A DNA stretch of 64,000 nucleotides from Skeletonema tropicum (taxonomy: Eukaryota; Bacillariophyta; Thalassiosirophyceae; Thalassiosirales; Thalassiosiraceae). Positions 63,101-64,000 of the stretch are shown one piece after another. The notes beneath the pieces were generated by a model. It was given only the letters and a program-made list of their open reading frames with translations. It searched no databases and was not told the DNA's origin. Within the stretch, counting starts at the first letter, position 1. Every line of letters starts with the position of its first letter. Made by a program: the position numbers and the translations under genes. The stretch covers positions 2,480,001 to 2,544,000 of the forward strand of contig CM074134.1 in assembly GCA_037178625.1 (NCBI GenBank), written 5' to 3'.

Positions 63101-63805
63101 TTTCGTGAGATGAAATGATACACAAAAGACAATAACATTTGAGACAAAAAATAGTGCATCCATTACAGAGAAAGAGAATAATAATAATATTTCCCCAAAA
63201 TACTCACGTGACGGCGTTGTCCGTGATAGAATGCTGCAAGTTTGTCTCACTCTTGGTGATGGCAAAGTAGCTGGTGAGGCCAGTGGCGACAGCCATTAAT
63301 GCCAGCAAGCAGACGAGGACGAGGAGTTTGATGCCCATTTTGGAGAGCTGGGATTGATGGAAGACACAATAACGAGTATTAAGAGATGATATGGTGCAAT
63401 GTATTATATGTATTCATATTTATACCATGCACTTACCCTCAACGAAAGTTCTGCATTGCGCTCTGCGAGGTACTCATTATCAGCCATGGCATTAGCCATA
63501 TCTCCAATCATTTCCCCCACCCCCCCCTCATTTGGATCAACATTGTACTGTCGCCGAAGTGTGGATCGTTGTCGTGAAAACCAGCTCTCTCGGAGTCTTC
63601 CGTCGTGTCTTCCCTGACGACGGTAGGCCCCAGTCCCGGTGCTGGTGCTTCCATTGAAGCGAACGCCCCTAATGGCGCTGGTGCCTGTGGAGACAGCCGC
63701 AGCATTGGCATTGCCAGTGTTGGTGGCATTGTTTTCAACCAAAGGGATGCCAGCTTCCGCGTCTAGGGCGGTAGTGGTAGTGGCCTTCGGTGGACTCTTT
63801 GCCAT
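57154..63805 (-). CDS. Large type II membrane / WSC-domain surface protein (10 exons)
   Basis: Ten exons join in frame by GT-AG splicing: 63437-63805, 63208-63347, 62286-63090, 61944-62207, 60810-61820, 60140-60711, 59806-60046, 59343-59718, 57978-59248, 57154-57897; about 1930 residues. A 125-residue N-terminal cytosolic part precedes one TM anchor (MGIKLLVLVCLLALMAVATG). Outside are a charged coiled region, a WSC carbohydrate-binding domain (about 730-814; NIGCFGDSQDDRDLQL, CLDQCHDEGYPYAGLQ, STCFCGDD), a Cys/Trp-rich block (GSWYSKCWEKESSEW; CTKECPWDKFMSSGYC), long helical sequences, and near the C-terminus PT-rich repeats (FPTSSPTKAPTQSPTSSPSK). The combination suggests a cell-wall or surface protein. 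The donor after exon 5 is less certain (60810 or 60780). It may instead be two genes if an internal promoter exists. Confidence 0.65.
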
Positions 63806-64000
63806 TGTATGTTGGGATGTTATCAAGACTGATGTTGAATACAGCTGCTGCTATTGCTGCTAGTCGATTGAAACAACTTTGACTTCATGATTTGAGAGCG
63901 GCCGTAGCGCTGTGGCTGCGACATGGATTCAGGCTCAAGTTCCAGCACTGTTGCGTCAGAATGGACGAAGTTTCTTTTTTTTTTTTTTTTTTTTTTTTAA
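63806..64000. other. Right window edge, 5' flank and T24 tract
   Basis: 195 bp upstream of the WSC gene. A run of 24 T occupies 63975-63998, which may be a poly(A) signature of a minus-strand insertion or a simple homopolymer at the end of the available sequence. Confidence 0.5.

Noticed and set aside
1..64000. CRISPR array or prokaryotic operon structure
   Set aside because: Introns, eukaryotic families and plastid leaders mark nuclear DNA; the tandem arrays have about 180-bp units without spacer-repeat alternation.

Overview
The window looks like nuclear DNA of a photosynthetic stramenopile, most likely a centric diatom. The evidence is as follows. Many genes carry one or two GT-AG introns, mostly 90-115 bp. 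Several proteins begin with a signal peptide followed at once by a Phe-centred plastid motif (an ASAF motif in the UDP-sugar epimerase, SAF in a small thylakoid-type protein, CSG/FSF in phytoene synthase). A large surface protein has P/T/S-rich repeats and a WSC domain, and a leishmanolysin-like protease is present. A Tctex1-type dynein light chain fits a lineage with flagellate gametes. Species was not determined.

Left part (1-36.8 kb), gene dense. In order: a coiled-coil protein cut by the window edge; a Tctex1 dynein light chain (divergent partner); SPO11; an atypical SDR/NmrA-like protein; a MYND zinc-finger protein; a PncC-NudC fusion that would join two steps of NAD turnover in one chain; a PPR protein; a small secreted ORF; an F-box/LRR protein with a frameshifted tail; a 378-bp fold-back element; pirin; a two-TM low-complexity protein; a small plastid membrane protein; phytoene synthase; a CAP/SCP secreted protein; histone chaperone ASF1; a plastid-targeted UDP-glucose 4-epimerase; an EamA/DMT transporter; a three-exon leishmanolysin; a second F-box/LRR paralogue; and a T1/BTB (KCTD-like) protein.

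Middle part (36.9-50.6 kb), gene-poor and repeat-rich. It holds six copies or fragments of one small protein family that I do not recognise (three apparently intact, three broken), arranged partly as duplicated divergent gene pairs. It also holds a 1.45-kb TIR element with a TTA target duplication (PIF/Harbinger-like ends), two tandem arrays of about 175-187 bp units, a 562-bp inverted-repeat element and several hairpins.

Right part (50.9-64 kb). In order: IMP3 (U3 snoRNP); a 172-bp MITE-like element with 6-bp target duplication; a holocytochrome c synthase with an added twin CX9C domain; a 52-residue spliced microprotein gene; a third about 180-bp tandem array; and a ten-exon gene for a roughly 1930-residue type II membrane/WSC protein. 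Several genes were assembled here by joining exons through visible splice sites; those joins are inferences from frame, splice consensus and family alignment.
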